Source: Escherichia sp. E4742
GTDB lineage: Bacteria > Pseudomonadota > Gammaproteobacteria > Enterobacterales > Enterobacteriaceae
Length of the DNA: 64,000 bases
Reading direction: 5' to 3'
NCBI RefSeq assembly: GCF_005843885.1
Contig: NZ_CP040443.1
Span: 3,348,001 to 3,412,000, forward strand
The notes beneath the pieces are model-generated. The model was not told where the DNA came from, ran no database searches, and saw nothing but the letters and a program-made list of their open reading frames with translations. Position 1 is the first letter of the stretch, and each line of letters begins with the position of its first letter. Positions 30,226-42,772 of this stretch are shown here, in pieces. Position numbers and translations under genes: made by a program.

Positions 30226-31288
30226 AAATAATCCAGATGGCATAAGCTAATAATACATACACAACGGAAAGTGGTGCTAAAGGCACCAACAACCAGCAAC
30301 GATGAAACCAGGCGCTAAAAGCACCAATAATACAAACTACGCCGACCCAGATAAGCGGAAACATGGCCAGCACCACGCCATGTGGCCCGGTGGTGATTAA
30401 TTCATTAAACCAGGTGGTGAGATAAATCCCAACGCCATAGAGCACGACCAACAGCATAGGGAAAATACTGAAGATGCCGAAACGGCTAAATAAAAGCCTT
30501 TTATGCAGACGCATACAGACCGCGTAACCCACAATCCAGCGCCGCCAGCGACGCCACTCCTCACGCGGGTTATTGCATTCCTGAGGGTATACAATGCAGC
30601 GATTTGCCTGACGAATGCGATAACCATTGGCGACCAGCGTCCAGGTGAGATCCAGATCTTCGACTTTGGTACGGTCCGAAAAACCGAATTTACGCAATAC
30701 ATCAGTACGGAACATCCCGCAGGCACCGCTGATAATAAAGGGCGCACCGCCCAAAAGCTGTTGTAGCGTGCGTTTCATAACGATCATCGGCAGTTTTACC
30801 GTAGCGCGAATATGAGGCAGCAAACCTGCGCCTTTTAACGCTGTGGAAGGAATGCCGCCGACGGCGTCAGCGCCGCGCTCAATTTCCGCCAGCATATAAC
30901 CCATTCCGTCTTTATCGGGCGGAACATAGGTGTCAGCATCGCTTAAAAAAACCTGGTCGCAGGTGGCGTAGTTGAGGCCGTTCATCAGAGCTCCGCCTTT
31001 ACCAGTATTTTTTTGCGTAACAGCAACAAAGCGGTCGCCCCATTTACGTTTGACTTCCGCCATTACCGCTTCGGTATTATCCGTGGAGCCGTCGTTAACA
31101 CAAATTACCCTGCAAAAATAAGGATTGCGCAGCAGATTATCCAGTGATTGTGCCAGACAGGGGCCTTCGTTATAGGCAGGAATAATCGCGTCAATACAGC
31201 CTTTCTTTTGGCTGGGCTTACGTCTTAACGTACTCAAAAACCATAGCAATATTGCTACGGCCATAAATATAAAGATCCAGGTTTTCAT
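30092..31288 (-). CDS. yaiP: Family 2 glycosyltransferase YaiP
   Basis: YaiP is a 398-residue membrane glycosyltransferase. A single N-terminal helix (about 3-18) is followed by a GT2 catalytic domain: DAIIPAYNEG, the sugar-nucleotide Asp in CVNDGSTDN, the DXD-like SDADTYVPP, the catalytic EDLDLTW and the processive-type RxxRW in EEWRRWRRW. Three or four C-terminal membrane helices follow. This layout resembles PgaC/HAS-type synthases of beta-linked polysaccharides. The substrate is unknown. It sits between yaiS (9-bp gap) and yaiX (overlap). Confidence 0.92.
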   Translation of the reverse strand: MKTWIFIFMAVAILLWFLSTLRRKPSQKKGCIDAIIPAYNEGPCLAQSLDNLLRNPYFCRVICVNDGSTDNTEAVMAEVKRKWGDRFVAVTQKNTGKGGALMNGLNYATCDQVFLSDADTYVPPDKDGMGYMLAEIERGADAVGGIPSTALKGAGLLPHIRATVKLPMIVMKRTLQQLLGGAPFIISGACGMFRTDVLRKFGFSDRTKVEDLDLTWTLVANGYRIRQANRCIVYPQECNNPREEWRRWRRWIVGYAVCMRLHKRLLFSRFGIFSIFPMLLVVLYGVGIYLTTWFNELITTGPHGVVLAMFPLIWVGVVCIIGAFSAWFHRCWLLVPLAPLSVVYVLLAYAIWIIYGLIAFVTGREPQRDKPTRYSALVETPTTYSQPSVTGTEKLSEA

Positions 31289-31297
31289 TTACTCTAC

Positions 31298-31984
31298 TCA
31301 AAGAATCATTTTATGAATAACAAAGCCTTCACCCAGATCGCTATTGACCTGTTGTCCGCGGAATTGTGCAACAGCACGGAGGCGTTCATGACGCATATAA
31401 TCACGTCGCTCCTGGCTTTTATGTTTTTTTAATGCAGCCAGTTTTACGGTAAAATATTCTTCTTTTACGGATTCAAAAACCTGGGGCATAAATGAAAGCC
31501 AGGTGCTTGGAGTTTCATAGCCGAGAATTTGTGGAATAGTACGGCAGGCAACCATTGATGCCTGATAAACTGCCAGATGATCCTGATGGCGGTCAGCATC
31601 ATGCATGGTATATACCCGTATGATTTCTACATCAGCGGGAATTTGATTTTTAATAATATCTTCCAGGGAGGAAATCATATCATTGAGTTGCAGATGTGTG
31701 CGGGTGTCTGAAAAATTAAGATGAATAGTTTGCTGACACCCCAACATCTTTAATGCTTCGCGAGATTCTTCGTGACGATCGATGACTTCGCTGATACCCG
31801 AATCGCCAGCAGTCATGACAACGGCTGTGATATAAATTCCCTTCTGCGCAAGACGAGCAAGCGATGCGCCACAACCTAATTCAATATCGTCAGGATGTGC
31901 ACCAATCGCAAGGATACCTTTCCTCTTTTCTGCTGAAAAATTCAACGCAGAATTTAAAACTTTATCCAATTCATGACACTCCAT
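31298..31984 (-). CDS. yaiS: PIG-L/LmbE family deacetylase YaiS
   Basis: YaiS belongs to the zinc-dependent PIG-L/LmbE de-N-acetylase family. The signature AHPDDIELGC (zinc His and Asp, catalytic Asp) is complete near residue 30, and the downstream HDADRHQDH supplies the third zinc His. Family members remove acetyl from GlcNAc-containing substrates. I start at ATG 31984, giving 228 residues; the frame is open 14 codons further. First gene of the operon with yaiP, yaiX and yaiO. I remember a shorter annotated product in K-12; here the metal-binding N terminus is intact. Confidence 0.85.
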   Translation of the reverse strand: MECHELDKVLNSALNFSAEKRKGILAIGAHPDDIELGCGASLARLAQKGIYITAVVMTAGDSGISEVIDRHEESREALKMLGCQQTIHLNFSDTRTHLQLNDMISSLEDIIKNQIPADVEIIRVYTMHDADRHQDHLAVYQASMVACRTIPQILGYETPSTWLSFMPQVFESVKEEYFTVKLAALKKHKSQERRDYMRHERLRAVAQFRGQQVNSDLGEGFVIHKMIL

Positions 31985-32026
31985 TGTAATTATTATGCTG
32001 AAAGCGCGACGAATGCAGAGCGGCAA

Positions 32027-32580
32027 GCCTCTGCAACATACTCAGATGTTAAAAATGGCACGCGGTAAAAAAATAATCCTGAGAACAGATCAATTAATGC
32101 CAGGCGGGTCGTAAACGGTATAAGTTTGATTTGTGTGCATCATATGTTAAGTGTTTGTGTTTTTTGTGAGTGTGGTTATATTTTTTATATATTGTATTTA
32201 GATGTGATTTAGTTTGTCAATTAATTGCATTTAAAAAATATCTTCTATGAACCATTATTATTCATATTCGTTTTATGAATGAATTTGTAGGGTAAATAAA
32301 GTCTGTTATATAAAATTAGAATAATATATATGTTTATTATTGGTTTGTTTGTTTGGTTGGGTGGGGGGGAATAAAGTATTGTTGTTTGAGTTTTTATTCA
32401 CATATAAAAAGAAATGCGGCATTACTTTGCAGGGAAACGGTTGGCAAATGCATAACTCATCTATCTGTTGCCGTTTTTTTGCTAAGAATAAAAACATATT
32501 GCCCATAACGACTAATTCTTTTATCAAATGTCTTTATCCGCGAATACTGCTCCCATAACAAGACAGGGGAGCAGACAATC
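32027..32580. other. AT-rich divergent control region yaiS-tauA
   Basis: About 550 bp without a gene separate the divergent yaiS and tauA. The region is strongly AT-rich. It should hold the tau promoter with its CysB and Cbl sites and the yaiS-operon promoter, but I cannot locate them precisely. A 30-base stretch of only G and T on the plus strand, ending in seven G, lies at 32340-32369. Confidence 0.6.
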
Positions 32581-33543
32581 ATGGCTATTTCATCGCGTAA
32601 CACACTTCTTGCCGCACTGGCATTCATCGCTTTTCAGGCGCAAGCGGTGAACGTCACCGTGGCCTATCAAACCTCCGCCGAACCGGCGAAAGTCGCACAG
32701 GCTGATAACACCTTTGCCAAAGAGAGCGGGGCGACCGTGGACTGGCGCAAGTTTGACAGCGGAGCCAGCATCGTTCGGGCGCTGGCTTCTGGCGACGTGC
32801 AAATCGGTAATCTCGGTTCCAGCCCGTTAGCGGTCGCTGCCAGCCAGCAGGTGCCGATTGAAGTCTTCTTGCTGGCGTCGAAACTGGGTAACTCCGAGGC
32901 GCTGGTAGTTAAGAAAAACATCAGCAAACCCGAAGATCTCATTGGTAAGCGCATCGCTGTGCCGTTTATCTCCACCACGCACTACAGCCTGCTGGCAGCG
33001 TTGAAACACTGGGGCATTAAACCTGGGCAAGTGGAGATAGTGAACCTGCAGCCTCCCGCGATTATCGCCGCCTGGCAACGGGGAGATATTGATGGTGCTT
33101 ATGTCTGGGCACCGGCGGTTAACGCCCTGGAAAAAGACGGCAAGGTGCTGACCGATTCTGAACAGGTCGGGCTGTGGGGCGCACCGACGCTGGATGTCTG
33201 GGTAGTGCGGAAAGATTTTGCGGAGAAACATCCTGAGGTGGTGAAAGCGTTCGCTAAAAGCGCCATCAATGCCCAGCAACCGTACATTGCTAACCCAGAC
33301 GCGTGGCTGAAACAGCCGGAAAACATCAGCAAACTGGCGCGCTTAAGCGGCGTGCCGGAAGGCGATGTGCCGGGGCTGGTGAAGGGAAACACCTATCTGA
33401 CGCCGCAGCAGCAAACGGCAGAACTGACCGGACCGGTGAACAAAGCGATCATCGACACTGCCCAGTTTTTGAAAGATCAGGGCAAAGTCCCCGCCGTGGC
33501 GAATGATTACAGCCAGTACGTTACCTCTCGCTTCGTGCAATAA
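32581..33543 (+). CDS. tauA: Taurine ABC transporter binding protein TauA
   Basis: TauA is the periplasmic taurine-binding component. The 320-residue precursor has a signal peptide (residues 1-22, ending FQAQA) and the SsuA/TauA type 2 periplasmic-binding fold (VTVAYQTSAEPAKVAQAD; WAPAVNALEKDGK). It feeds TauBC. First gene of tauABCD, preceded by an AGGGGAG ribosome-binding site and expressed under sulfate starvation through CysB and Cbl. Confidence 0.97.
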   Translation: MAISSRNTLLAALAFIAFQAQAVNVTVAYQTSAEPAKVAQADNTFAKESGATVDWRKFDSGASIVRALASGDVQIGNLGSSPLAVAASQQVPIEVFLLASKLGNSEALVVKKNISKPEDLIGKRIAVPFISTTHYSLLAALKHWGIKPGQVEIVNLQPPAIIAAWQRGDIDGAYVWAPAVNALEKDGKVLTDSEQVGLWGAPTLDVWVVRKDFAEKHPEVVKAFAKSAINAQQPYIANPDAWLKQPENISKLARLSGVPEGDVPGLVKGNTYLTPQQQTAELTGPVNKAIIDTAQFLKDQGKVPAVANDYSQYVTSRFVQ

Positions 33544-33555
33544 AAGGAGGCGCAG

Positions 33556-34323
33556 ATGCTGCAAATCTCTCATCTATATGCCGATTATGGCGGCAAACCG
33601 GCGCTGGAAGATATTAACCTGACGCTGGAAAGCGGCGAACTGTTGGTGGTGCTGGGGCCGTCCGGCTGCGGCAAAACCACGTTGCTGAATTTAATTGCTG
33701 GTTTTGTGCCTTATCAGCACGGCAGCATTCAACTGGCGGGCAAACACATTCAGGGACCGGGAGCAGAACGCGGCGTGGTTTTTCATAATGAAGGATTGCT
33801 GCCGTGGCGCAATGTGCAGGACAACGTGGCGTTTGGTCTGCAACTGGCGGGGATGGAGAAAATGCAGCGTCTGGAAATTGCTCTCCAGATGCTGAAAAAA
33901 GTGGGTCTGGAAGGCGCAGAAAAATGCTTCATCTGGCAGCTTTCTGGAGGCCAGCGTCAGCGAGTGGGGATTGCCCGCGCGCTGGCGGCAAATCCCCAAC
34001 TGTTATTACTCGACGAGCCGTTTGGCGCGTTGGACGCCTTTACCCGCGACCAGATGCAAACCTTGTTGCTGAAACTCTGGCAGGAGACGGGCAAGCAGGT
34101 GCTGTTGATTACTCACGATATAGAGGAAGCGGTGTTTATGGCGACCGAGCTGGTTCTGCTTTCGCCAGGGCCAGGGCGTGTGCTGGAGCGTCTTCCGCTC
34201 GACTTCGCTCGCCGCTTTGTTGCGGGAGAATCGAGTCGCAGCATCAAGTCCGATCCACAGTTTATTGCCATTCGCGAATATGTTTTAAGCCGCGTATTTG
34301 AGCAACGGGAGGCGTTCTCATGA
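33556..34323 (+). CDS. tauB: Taurine ABC transporter ATPase TauB
   Basis: TauB is the 255-residue ATP-binding subunit of the taurine importer. Walker A (GPSGCGKTT), the signature LSGGQRQR, Walker B (LLLLDEPFGALD) and the H-loop (LLITHDIEEA) are complete. An AAGGAGG site precedes the ATG. Its stop overlaps the tauC start by four bases. Confidence 0.97.
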   Translation: MLQISHLYADYGGKPALEDINLTLESGELLVVLGPSGCGKTTLLNLIAGFVPYQHGSIQLAGKHIQGPGAERGVVFHNEGLLPWRNVQDNVAFGLQLAGMEKMQRLEIALQMLKKVGLEGAEKCFIWQLSGGQRQRVGIARALAANPQLLLLDEPFGALDAFTRDQMQTLLLKLWQETGKQVLLITHDIEEAVFMATELVLLSPGPGRVLERLPLDFARRFVAGESSRSIKSDPQFIAIREYVLSRVFEQREAFS

Positions 34324-35147
34324 GTGTGCTCATTAACGAAAAACTGCATTCGAGTCGGTTGAAATGGTGCTGGCCGCTCTCGCGGCAAGTGACCTTAAGC
34401 GTTGGTACGTTAGCGGTTTTACTCACCATATGGTGGACGGTGGCGACGCTGCAACTGATTAGCCCGCTGTTTTTGCCGCCGCCGCAACAGGTACTGGAAA
34501 AACTGTTCACCATTGCCGGATCGCAAGGCTTTATGGACGCCACGCTGTGGCAGCATCTGGCAGCCAGCCTGACGCGCATTATGCTGGCGCTATTTGCAGC
34601 GGTGTTGATCGGTATTCCGGTCGGGATCGCGATGGGACTTAGCCCTACGGTACGCGGCATTCTGGATCCGGTAATCGAGCTTTATCGTCCGGTGCCGCCG
34701 CTGGCCTATTTGCCGCTGATGGTGATCTGGTTTGGTATTGGCGAAACGTCGAAGATCTTACTGATCTATTTAGCGATTTTTGCACCGGTGGCGATGTCGG
34801 CGCTGGCGGGGGTGAAAAGCGTGCAGCAGGTTCGCGTTCGTGCCGCGCAGTCGCTGGGCGCCAGCCGCATGCAGGTACTGTGGTTTGTCATTCTGCCTGG
34901 CGCGCTGCCGGAAATTCTTACCGGATTACGTATTGGTCTGGGAGTTGGCTGGTCTACGTTGGTGGCGGCGGAGCTGATTGCCGCAACGCGAGGCTTAGGT
35001 TTTATGGTCCAGTCAGCAGGTGAATTTCTCGCGACTGACGTGGTGCTGGCGGGGATCGCGGTGATTGCGATTATCGCCTTTCTTTTAGAACTGGGTCTGC
35101 GTGCGTTACAACGCCGTCTGACGCCCTGGCATGGAGAAGTACAATGA
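34320..35147 (+). CDS. tauC: Taurine ABC transporter permease TauC
   Basis: TauC is the 275-residue inner-membrane permease, with about six to seven helices and the EAA motif-like segment (RAAQSLGASRMQVLWFVILPGALPEILTG, around residue 180) that docks TauB. It overlaps tauB and tauD by four bases each, so all three are coupled. Confidence 0.97.
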   Translation: MSVLINEKLHSSRLKWCWPLSRQVTLSVGTLAVLLTIWWTVATLQLISPLFLPPPQQVLEKLFTIAGSQGFMDATLWQHLAASLTRIMLALFAAVLIGIPVGIAMGLSPTVRGILDPVIELYRPVPPLAYLPLMVIWFGIGETSKILLIYLAIFAPVAMSALAGVKSVQQVRVRAAQSLGASRMQVLWFVILPGALPEILTGLRIGLGVGWSTLVAAELIAATRGLGFMVQSAGEFLATDVVLAGIAVIAIIAFLLELGLRALQRRLTPWHGEVQ

Positions 35148-35995
35148 GTGAACGTCTGAGCATTACCCCGCTGGGGCCGTATATTGGCGCACAAATTTCG
35201 GGTGCCGACCTGACGCGCCCGTTAAGCGATAATCAGTTTGAACAGCTTTACCATGCGGTGCTGCGTCATCAGGTGGTTTTTTTGCGTGAACAGGCGATAA
35301 CGCCACAGCAGCAACGTGCGCTGGCCCAGCGTTTTGGCGAACTGCATATTCATCCTGTTTATCCTCATGCCGAAGGGGTTGACGAGATCATCGTACTGGA
35401 CACCCATAACGATAATCCACCGGATAACGACAACTGGCACACCGATGTGACATTTATTGAGACGCCGCCTGCAGGGGCGATTCTCGCAGCGAAAGAGTTG
35501 CCATCGACCGGTGGCGATACGCTCTGGACCAGCGGTATTGCGGCCTATGAGGCGCTTTCTGTTCCTTTCCGCCAGCTTTTGAGCGGGCTGCGTGCGGAGC
35601 ATGATTTCCGTAAATCTTTCCCGGAATACAAGTACCGCAATACCGAAGAAGAACATCAACGTTGGCGCGAGGCGGCCGCGAAGAATCCGCCGTTGTTACA
35701 TCCAGTGGTGCGTACTCATCCGGTGAGCGGCAAACAGGCACTGTTTGTTAATGAAGGATTTACCACGCGAATTGTTGATGTCAGCGAGAAAGAGAGTGAA
35801 GCCTTGTTAGGCTTTTTATTCGCCCATATCACCAAACCGGAGTTTCAGGTGCGCTGGCGCTGGCAACCGAATGATATTGCGATTTGGGATAACCGCGTGA
35901 CTCAGCATTATGCGAATGCCGATTATTTGCCACAGCGGCGGATTATGCATCGCGCGACGATTCTCGGGGATAAACCGTTTTATCGGGCGGGGTAA
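35144..35995 (+). CDS. tauD: Taurine dioxygenase TauD
   Basis: TauD is an Fe(II)/2-oxoglutarate-dependent dioxygenase that hydroxylates taurine, which then releases sulfite and aminoacetaldehyde. The 283-residue protein shows the iron ligands His99 and Asp101 (NWHTDVTF) and the distal His in VTQHYANAD (about 255), with the 2-oxoglutarate-binding Arg in RIMHRATI. It supplies sulfite when sulfate is scarce. Confidence 0.98.
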   Translation: MSERLSITPLGPYIGAQISGADLTRPLSDNQFEQLYHAVLRHQVVFLREQAITPQQQRALAQRFGELHIHPVYPHAEGVDEIIVLDTHNDNPPDNDNWHTDVTFIETPPAGAILAAKELPSTGGDTLWTSGIAAYEALSVPFRQLLSGLRAEHDFRKSFPEYKYRNTEEEHQRWREAAAKNPPLLHPVVRTHPVSGKQALFVNEGFTTRIVDVSEKESEALLGFLFAHITKPEFQVRWRWQPNDIAIWDNRVTQHYANADYLPQRRIMHRATILGDKPFYRAG

Positions 35996-36002
35996 AGGGG
36001 AA

Positions 36003-36027
36003 ATGCCGGGTTGGGATAACCCGGCAT
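36003..36027. terminator. Bidirectional terminator tauD-hemB
   Basis: A perfect 10-bp stem ATGCCGGGTT / AACCCGGCAT with a five-base loop lies in the 40-bp space between the convergent stops of tauD and hemB. No long T-run is present on either side, so it may serve both genes as a hairpin end. Confidence 0.7.
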
Positions 36028-36035
36028 AATGATCA

Positions 36036-37010
36036 TTAACGCAGAATCTTCTTCTCAGCCAGATCCAGCGCAAAGTAGCTGAAAATCAGATCCGCACCCG
36101 CACGCTTAATCGAACCTAAGCTTTCGAGCACCACTTTCTCTTCATCTATAGCACCTGCCAGCGCGGCGAATTTAATCATCGCGTACTCACCGCTCACCTG
36201 ATACGCGCCAATCGGCAATTCAGTACGTTCACGCAGCTCACGCACGATGTCGAGGTACGCTCCAGCAGGTTTAACCATCAGGCAGTCTGCGCCCTGGGCT
36301 TCATCCAGCAGTGACTCACGAATCGCCTCACGACGGTTCATTGGGTTCATCTGATAGCTTTTGCGATCGCCTTTTAATGCGCTTCCGGCAGCTTCACGGA
36401 ACGGTCCATAAAAGGAAGAGGCGAATTTGGTCGAATACGACATGATCGCGGTGTCGGTAAAGCCCGCAGCGTCCAGCGCCTGGCGAATCGCCTGCACCTG
36501 ACCGTCCATTGCAGCAGAAGGGGCGATGAAGTCAGCACCGGCAGCAGCTGCAACCACTGCTTGTTTGCCTAAATTCACCAGAGTTGCGTCGTTGTCGACG
36601 CCGTGATCGCACAACACGCCGCAGTGTCCGTGAGAAGTGTATTCACAGAAACAGGTGTCTGACATAACGATCATTTCAGGCACGGTCTGCTTGCAGATGC
36701 GCGACATACGCGCCACCAGACCATCCTCCCGCCAGGCATCGCTGCCCGTTTCATCGGTATGGTGAGAGATGCCGAAAGTCATCACCGAACGAATACCGGC
36801 GTTGGCGATGCGTTCGATTTCACGCGCCAGATGTTTCTCTGGAATGCGCATTACGCCCGGCATGGCTTCAACGGCTTTGTAGTCGTCAATTTCTTCTTCA
36901 ACAAAGATCGGCAACACCAGGTCGTTAAGGCTAAGTGTTGTCTCTTCAAACATAGCGCGCAGCGCAGGAGATTTGCGCAGGCGACGAGGGCGTTGGATTA
37001 AGTCTGTCAT
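36036..37010 (-). CDS. hemB: Porphobilinogen synthase HemB
   Basis: HemB condenses two 5-aminolevulinates to porphobilinogen in tetrapyrrole synthesis. The 324-residue protein has the zinc cysteine cluster (DTCFCEYTSHGHCG, about 118-130) and both Schiff-base lysines in STKFASSFYG and LMVKPAGAY. I start at ATG 37010; eleven upstream codons are open but not conserved as far as I remember. A long AT-rich region separates it from the divergent yaiT. Confidence 0.98.
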   Translation of the reverse strand: MTDLIQRPRRLRKSPALRAMFEETTLSLNDLVLPIFVEEEIDDYKAVEAMPGVMRIPEKHLAREIERIANAGIRSVMTFGISHHTDETGSDAWREDGLVARMSRICKQTVPEMIVMSDTCFCEYTSHGHCGVLCDHGVDNDATLVNLGKQAVVAAAAGADFIAPSAAMDGQVQAIRQALDAAGFTDTAIMSYSTKFASSFYGPFREAAGSALKGDRKSYQMNPMNRREAIRESLLDEAQGADCLMVKPAGAYLDIVRELRERTELPIGAYQVSGEYAMIKFAALAGAIDEEKVVLESLGSIKRAGADLIFSYFALDLAEKKILR

Positions 37011-37043
37011 GGTCTGCCTGATGTTTGTGGAATTAAGGTGCAC

Positions 37044-37536
37044 AGTATACCTGAAGCGGGGCAGGAGTGTTTTACGAAAGTTGTCGCGATGTTGATAAGA
37101 AGAGAATGAAAGACCGGCCTGGACATCTTTTTAATAGAAATAGCAATATTTTCATATTCACTGAAAATATTTTTAATTTTTATTAATTGCTCCGAATTAT
37201 TGTTTTTTTGGGGAGGGGTGAGTTGTTAAAAATAGAATGGTTCAAAGTTCATTGTTTATCGATACATTATTTGTCTAATTTGCTGGTGTAATATTTGTAG
37301 GGTATATGATTTTGAAATCAATGCTGTCATTAACAGATTGAAATGCCTGGTTTTTGTCTATTTTTGTGATCTGTGTTTACACGTTATTTATATATGTCCA
37401 CATTCGGACTTAGGGGAAAGAATAATTGAACCATTCATCTGTCACGCCGCATAATCGTAAACGCGAAACATAATATGTTTTCTATGCATTGATAATTGAT
37501 GGATCAACTTATTACGTCCCTGAGGAGGGATGACAA
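37044..37536. other. AT-rich divergent region hemB-yaiT
   Basis: Nearly 500 bp without a supported gene. Base composition is strongly AT-biased between 37130 and 37500, unlike hemB. It must hold the hemB promoter (near 37020-37080) and the yaiT promoter and long leader. A GAGGAGGGA ribosome-binding site lies just before yaiT at 37521-37529. No other element could be assigned. Confidence 0.6.
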
Positions 37537-40575
<3,039 letters not shown>

Positions 40576-40576
40576 A

Positions 40577-41263
<687 letters not shown>

Positions 41264-42421
41264 TCAGGAAGCGGGAATGACCATCGGTTTATTCCCGCTA
41301 AGTTCGGTCACCAAATCATTGATGCCATCGCTCATATTTTTAAACCGTGTTAATGGTGAGCGGGTTACGACCACAAACGCACCGATATTTTTTTGCGGGA
41401 TCATCGCCATATAGGTAATGAAACCACCGCCACCACCGGTCTTCTGAATAATACCCGGACGTCCATCCTTCGGTGCCATATACACCCAGCCTAAACCGAG
41501 TGCATCCGCTCTGCCTGGTACATCCATGCCAATCACTTTCGTAAACTGTGCACGCTGATAAATCAGCGTCTGCATGCGATCCGCCTGGTTACTACGCTGA
41601 TAAAAATCAGAAGACAAATATTGCTGCATCCAGCGCATCATATCACCAGGTGTGGAATAAACGCCGCCGCTGCCAATGGCCGCCAGCGTATTGTTACACG
41701 GACTGGCACCGCGCTCGGCAACCATCAAACGGCGGCACTGGTCCGGTGATGGTGTGTAGGTGGTGTCTTTCATCCCCAGCGGACGGGTAATTTGCTCTTC
41801 AAACAACTGGGTATAAGGCTTGCCGGATGCATTCGCCAGCGCATCCGCCAGCAGGTCGAACGCAAGGTTGGAGTACGCGGCCTGGCTGCCAGGCGCGGCT
41901 TTTAGCTTAGCCGTAGAAAGATATTTCCAGCGTTGCTCTCGCGTCGGCCAGACAAATACCGGACGATTTGCTGCACCACCGGGCTGTTCACGGGGCAGGG
42001 CGCTGGTATGGGTTGCCAGATTCACCAACGTGATGGGGGCTCCATTGTAAGTTGGCACGCGTGCGCCTGGCGGGGCATATTTACTCAGTGGATCGTTTAA
42101 CTTCACTGTCCCCTGGTCCAGCAATTTCACCAGCATCTCACTGGTCATCAACTTGGTGAGCGAAGCAATACGTACTACCGAATCCAACTGCGGGCGAACG
42201 TTATTACCTGGGCGAGTTTCGCCATAACTGCGAAAGACACGCTGATTACCGTCGATAACGACCAGCGCCATCCCGGTGGCACCGCTGCCGTAAAAAATAT
42301 GATCGGCATAGCGATCAACAATATCAGAGGCGAATTCAGGTTCGGCGATAGGTTGCGCCGCGTGGACAGAGGTCAATGACGCCGCACACAGCACGGCAGA
42401 AAAAAGCAGACTACGTTTCAA
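41264..42421 (-). CDS. ampH: Penicillin-binding protein AmpH (DD-carboxy/endopeptidase)
   Basis: AmpH is a class C beta-lactamase-like enzyme with DD-carboxypeptidase and DD-endopeptidase activity in peptidoglycan remodelling. The 385-residue precursor has a signal peptide (1-22) and the active-site SLTK (Ser87, Lys90), the YSN (in QAAYSNLAF) and a KTGG box (IIQKTGGGG). It is divergent from sbmA, to which it has been linked in peptide uptake and recycling. Confidence 0.96.
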   Translation of the reverse strand: MKRSLLFSAVLCAASLTSVHAAQPIAEPEFASDIVDRYADHIFYGSGATGMALVVIDGNQRVFRSYGETRPGNNVRPQLDSVVRIASLTKLMTSEMLVKLLDQGTVKLNDPLSKYAPPGARVPTYNGAPITLVNLATHTSALPREQPGGAANRPVFVWPTREQRWKYLSTAKLKAAPGSQAAYSNLAFDLLADALANASGKPYTQLFEEQITRPLGMKDTTYTPSPDQCRRLMVAERGASPCNNTLAAIGSGGVYSTPGDMMRWMQQYLSSDFYQRSNQADRMQTLIYQRAQFTKVIGMDVPGRADALGLGWVYMAPKDGRPGIIQKTGGGGGFITYMAMIPQKNIGAFVVVTRSPLTRFKNMSDGINDLVTELSGNKPMVIPAS

Positions 42422-42772
42422 CGGTGGTGTCCATAAATTAAATGAAGGTAACTGAGCGTATTTATACTACTCGTTGATGGATTGCAAAGCGCAAATTAGT
42501 GCAATAATAGTGTTAAAAACGTAACGGCGCGTAAACACGATCTTTTTCCTGCTCACCAATGTCTGCATTTGTGATCCTGTACGTGTTAATACGCTTATGT
42601 AAACAATCCTTTGTTTGTGAAATCCGTCGAAACAATTCTTCCAGTCAGGAGGACGAACTAAGCGCCCCACGGTTGGTCACAATGGGCGGTTTCATTTGGC
42701 TGACTCTTTGAAGCGGCCATGCGGTTAATACACAGCAGTTGCTAAAACGATAAGAAGCTAGCAGGAGAGCAT
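42422..42772. other. Divergent ampH-sbmA control region
   Basis: 350 bp with no gene. It carries the promoters of ampH and sbmA; a sigma-E-type promoter is known for sbmA-yaiW, and GGAACGAACTAAG-like sequence lies around 42648-42662, but the match is loose. An AGGAGAG site directly precedes sbmA. Confidence 0.5.

Noticed and set aside
29533..30243. IS2 or IS3 remnants in yaiX or yaiT
   Set aside because: Both frames are continuous, and I see no terminal inverted repeats or transposase codons.
37044..37536. Possible small gene or sRNA in the hemB-yaiT gap
   Set aside because: AT-rich with no frame of useful length and no clear promoter plus terminator pair; left as control region.
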